Assembly: GCA_903924805.1 (NCBI GenBank)
Contig: CAIYCZ010000270.1
Coordinates: forward strand, 1 to 7,083
Direction: 5' to 3'
Source: an uncultured delta proteobacterium
GTDB taxonomy: Bacteria; Desulfobacterota; WTBG01; CAIYCZ01
DNA: 7,083 nt
A model generated the notes under the pieces. It was given only the letters and a program-made list of their open reading frames with translations. It had not been told where the DNA came from and searched no databases. The translations under genes and the position numbers were made by a program. Of the stretch, positions 4,867 through 7,083 are shown piece after piece. Position 1 is the stretch's first letter; each line of letters begins with the position of its first letter.

Positions 4867-6816
4867 TTATTCTGCAAGGAAGCCTTTTGCTCTCAATGTT
4901 GCAGCAATCTCTGCAAGACCCAGCGTCTCAAGTGTGTCTTTTTTCTGAAGCCCTGTTTTAACCTCCCAGCCCCTTCTTGCGTAATATTCATCCATCATCT
5001 TTTCAAATCTGTCACGCTCCAGCACAGCACCTTTTCGTGATATAAGCTCTCCACTTGGCCCGGGGAGCATAAAATCAGGATTAAAGACACCCAGGAAACC
5101 TGCTTCTTCTTCCATTTTATCCGTAAAATAAAACTCGTTTACCCGGTCATCCTTTCTGCCCGCACGGCCCTCTATGCTCTGAATAGCGCGCTGCAGGTTG
5201 AATACCCGCTCGCCGGTTTTATAATAGCCTGCTTCATCAAACTCGATGCCGGTAACTGCAGACAGGAGGCGGCTCTCAAGTGCTGGGTCACCCGTATGGT
5301 CTTCAGCACCATCAGCAGTAGTAAGCGGGTAGAAGAAGTCACAGACAACAAGATTTTCTTTTGCATACTCACGATTCTGAATCACATATGCTACGTCTGC
5401 CTTTCCCTCATAGGTTGAGAAGTCAACAGCCTTTTCACTTATCCAGAATTTTTTTGCAATCCTGAGCATAACCTCGGTACTGAACGGTGACATGGCACCG
5501 TCGGTTGCGTACCACATGACCCACTTCATTATGGGGAAGCACACTTCGTGAAGCTGGTTCATGGTGCTTGTTGATTCAGTGGCATAGAAAACGGCGTTGG
5601 TAATAAAGTATCGCGGGTTGTATGCTTCCGCATTAAAACCGCTTCTGGTCATGCGTTTTTCAAGAAATTTTACAGCACCGTTGCCAAGGGCATGTGCTGC
5701 CCGCATGGTGCCTTCTGCAAGCACCTCACCAATGCCGTGCCGTGAAATCACCATGTCGGTCAGGCGTTCTATAAATTCAAGGCTCCCCATCTGTGACAGG
5801 GCAATTCCTGCGCTGGCATCGGTGACAATGCCCTGTTTAACGCATGCTTCAAGCAAATAGAGAAGGTTTCCCATCTCCTGCGTGCACAGGCCGTATCTGT
5901 TGGCAAGAGAGGTTGCAAGGAAGGGGTCGGCGGTTGACTCGCCGCCATGGTATTTCATATCCCAGAGATAATACATGTAGACAGACTGGCAGTTCTTCCT
6001 GACCTCTTCTCTTCCTGACACGTGTTTATAAAGACCCCGCGGGCAGCCTGAAGGGCAGCCCGGGCATGGTGTCCGCCTGACAAGCTCTATTCCCTCAACA
6101 TTGGGATCCATCAGAATTTTGCCCTCAATAAGAGACCTGATCCGGGTGTTTACTGCCTTAAGATCATCAGGCCGTGCAACAGGCACTTTCAGCGAGCCCG
6201 CTGCCACCACAGCCTTGATATTCTTAGAGCCCATCACCGCCCCAAAACCACTTCCGCCGCATGCACCATGGTCGCTCATTGCAACGGCAAGCCGCACCAG
6301 CTTTTCCCCGGCAGGACCGATACATACAGCACCGGAAGTTTCTCCATGCGCTTTATTCAAGCGATGAAGCGTTTCAAAGGTTTCCAGCCCCCACAGCCCC
6401 TGTGCATCTTTTATTTCCACCGTGCCATCATGGAGGTAAACATACACCGGCTTCGACGCTTTGCCGGTGATTATAATACCGTCATAGCCTGCTGATTCAA
6501 GCTTTGCGCCAAAACTTCCGCCTACACTTCCCAGACCGAACTGATCAGGGTAGAGCAGCGGCGACTTGCCGGCAATAAACCAGCGGTTGCCTGCAATGGC
6601 AGGCGTCCCCGCAAGAGGGCCGGTCATAAACAGCAAAGGGCTGTCAGGATGCAGGGCATCTTTTTTTGCATCAACCTCATCCCAGTATATTTTTGAGATA
6701 AACCCGCGACCCCCGATAAAACGCTCAGCAAGGTCTGCTGTGGATTGCGTCTGAATCTCTCCTGTGGAAAGATTTATTCTCACAATGTTCCCCATCCAGC
6801 CGTATGAGTTTCCCAT
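4867..6816 (-). CDS. Aldehyde:ferredoxin oxidoreductase (AOR) family tungsten enzyme, 649 residues
   Basis: This is a full-length AOR-family protein (usual length about 600-650). The family holds a tungstopterin cofactor and one [4Fe-4S] cluster and catalyses low-potential reactions such as aldehyde to carboxylate with ferredoxin. The N-terminal domain (about 5-208) has FIGGRGFISKIYWDEV (33-48), MTGPLAGTPAIAGNRW (64-79) and GSGFGAVMGSKNIKAV (188-203), all typical cofactor-domain blocks. Cluster ligands are Cys251, Cys254 and Cys258 (CPGCPSGC) and Cys492 (VVCDFF). YNPRYF, QLHEV, FSTYEGKA and ERVFNLQRAI mark the C-terminal domain. The EYET-type motif of classical AOR is not evident after Cys276 (CQSVYMYYLWDMKYHGG instead), so this belongs to a non-classical subgroup and its substrate is unknown. 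No partner ferredoxin or NADH subunit is in the window. ATG 6816 is chosen because AAAGG lies 7 bases upstream and the family N-terminus (YGWMGNIVRINL) starts there; the 55-codon extension to 6981 has no family character. Confidence 0.95.
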   Translation of the reverse strand: MGNSYGWMGNIVRINLSTGEIQTQSTADLAERFIGGRGFISKIYWDEVDAKKDALHPDSPLLFMTGPLAGTPAIAGNRWFIAGKSPLLYPDQFGLGSVGGSFGAKLESAGYDGIIITGKASKPVYVYLHDGTVEIKDAQGLWGLETFETLHRLNKAHGETSGAVCIGPAGEKLVRLAVAMSDHGACGGSGFGAVMGSKNIKAVVAAGSLKVPVARPDDLKAVNTRIRSLIEGKILMDPNVEGIELVRRTPCPGCPSGCPRGLYKHVSGREEVRKNCQSVYMYYLWDMKYHGGESTADPFLATSLANRYGLCTQEMGNLLYLLEACVKQGIVTDASAGIALSQMGSLEFIERLTDMVISRHGIGEVLAEGTMRAAHALGNGAVKFLEKRMTRSGFNAEAYNPRYFITNAVFYATESTSTMNQLHEVCFPIMKWVMWYATDGAMSPFSTEVMLRIAKKFWISEKAVDFSTYEGKADVAYVIQNREYAKENLVVCDFFYPLTTADGAEDHTGDPALESRLLSAVTGIEFDEAGYYKTGERVFNLQRAIQSIEGRAGRKDDRVNEFYFTDKMEEEAGFLGVFNPDFMLPGPSGELISRKGAVLERDRFEKMMDEYYARRGWEVKTGLQKKDTLETLGLAEIAATLRAKGFLAE

Positions 6817-6823
6817 GATGTGA

Positions 6824-6828
6824 CCTTT
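6824..6828 (-). promoter_or_regulatory. Ribosome binding site fixing the start of the AOR gene
   Basis: AAAGG on the minus strand lies 7 bases before ATG 6816 and supports this start over the upstream in-frame ATG near 6981, which would place a long non-homologous extension on the protein. Confidence 0.65.
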
Positions 6829-6842
6829 CCCTGATAAGTTAA

Positions 6843-6910
6843 TGGTTACTGGTAATGCATAGCTTGCTGACAATCGTCTATAGCCGACTTTCAGGTGCAG
6901 CAAGTAACCA
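6843..6910 (-). promoter_or_regulatory. Long inverted repeat in the leader of the AOR gene, possible structured RNA
   Basis: TGGTTACT (6843-6850) pairs with AGTAACCA (6903-6910), and inside it TGCTG (6865-6869) pairs with CAGCA (6898-6902), which directly abuts the outer arm. The fold is an 8-pair stem stacked on a 5-pair stem, with a 14-base bulge on one side and a loop of about 28 bases. It ends some 15 bases before the ribosome binding site on the minus strand. Leaders of tungsten and molybdenum enzyme genes can carry Moco/Tuco-type riboswitches, but I cannot match that consensus here. An operator or chance pairing remains possible. Confidence 0.35.
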
Positions 6911-6930
6911 GCTACAGATAATAAATTAAA

Positions 6931-7067
6931 AACAGTAATCTCTCGCAAAGGCGCAAAGTAAAAATGAATTACTAAAAACAACTGGTAGTACTTATATGTT
7001 TCATTGCCTTGGCGCCCTTGGCGTCTTGGCGAGAAAATAACAGTCTCTCGTAAAGGCGCAAAGTAAA
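6931..7067. repeat. Interspersed repeat cluster: two direct copies and one inverted copy
   Basis: Copy A (6931-6962) and copy B (7039-7067) share AACAGT, then CTCTCG and AAAGGCGCAAAGTAAA; B lacks three bases and has one substitution. Between them CTTGGCGTCTTGGCGAGA (7017-7034) is an imperfect inverted copy that can pair with either (about 15 of 18 pairs plus one G-T for copy A). The heptamer CTTGGCG also occurs three times (7008, 7017, 7025). The motif is of the short palindromic intergenic repeat type. Nothing else is seen between the AOR leader and the right edge, and the cluster may continue beyond it. It could contain the AOR promoter, which I could not identify. Confidence 0.6.
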
Positions 7068-7083
7068 TTTTATTGTATTATCA

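Noticed and set aside
3832..6816. AOR and methyltransferase-like genes as one operon
   Set aside because: They share a strand but are separated by 183 bases containing a REP-like palindrome and a GC hairpin, so linked function is not supported.
6843..6910. tRNA or tRNA-like structure in the AOR leader
   Set aside because: There is one long-range stem with a single internal stem. No D, anticodon or T arm and no CCA end can be drawn.
6817..6981. A 55-residue N-terminal extension of the AOR protein, starting MFLVIHFYF
   Set aside because: It has no AOR-family character, overlaps repeat and inverted-repeat sequence, and a ribosome binding site sits in front of ATG 6816. It is most likely leader DNA that happens to be open.
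6931..7067. CRISPR array
   Set aside because: Only two imperfect direct copies, with an inverted copy between them, no regular spacers and no cas gene nearby.

Overview
The window looks like chromosomal DNA from an anaerobic or microaerophilic Gram-negative bacterium of intermediate G+C. This rests on three things: a tungsten-type aldehyde:ferredoxin oxidoreductase (AOR) homologue, a rhodanese fused to a ferritin-like diiron domain, and two exported proteins with Sec signal peptides. The gene types resemble those of Desulfobacterota or Nitrospirota-like sediment bacteria. That placement is inference from gene content; there is no phylogenetic marker here.

Layout from left to right. (1) 1-455, minus: the N-terminal half of an aldo/keto reductase, cut by the window edge, with its Asp-Tyr-Lys-His tetrad visible. 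(2) 554-1552, minus: an exported protein of unknown function. (3) 1553-1742: a compact divergent intergenic region with two good sigma70-type promoters back to back. (4) 1743-2579, plus: the rhodanese/ferritin-like fusion. (5) 2613-2846, minus: a 77-residue six-cysteine protein, convergent with the fusion gene. (6) 2966-3796, plus: an exported DUF4412-like protein, divergent from the small cysteine protein. (7) 3792-3828: a long hairpin between convergent genes. (8) 3832-4683, minus: a divergent class I SAM-dependent methyltransferase-like protein. (9) 4684-4866: an intergenic region holding a GC hairpin with a T8 tract and a REP-like palindromic repeat. (10) 4867-6816, minus: a full-length AOR-family protein. 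(11) 6817-7083: its leader, with a long-range inverted repeat, followed by a second family of short interspersed repeats.

The genes do not form one operon. Most are single transcription units in divergent or convergent pairs. The clearest shared theme is redox and stress chemistry: a putative peroxide- or sulfur-handling diiron protein, a cysteine-rich small protein, a tungsten oxidoreductase and an NAD(P)H-dependent reductase. No single pathway can be demonstrated. I see no CRISPR array, transposase, phage gene, rRNA or tRNA. The least explained items are the unknown exported protein that shares a promoter region with the rhodanese/ferritin fusion, the structured leader of the AOR gene, and the two intergenic repeat families.
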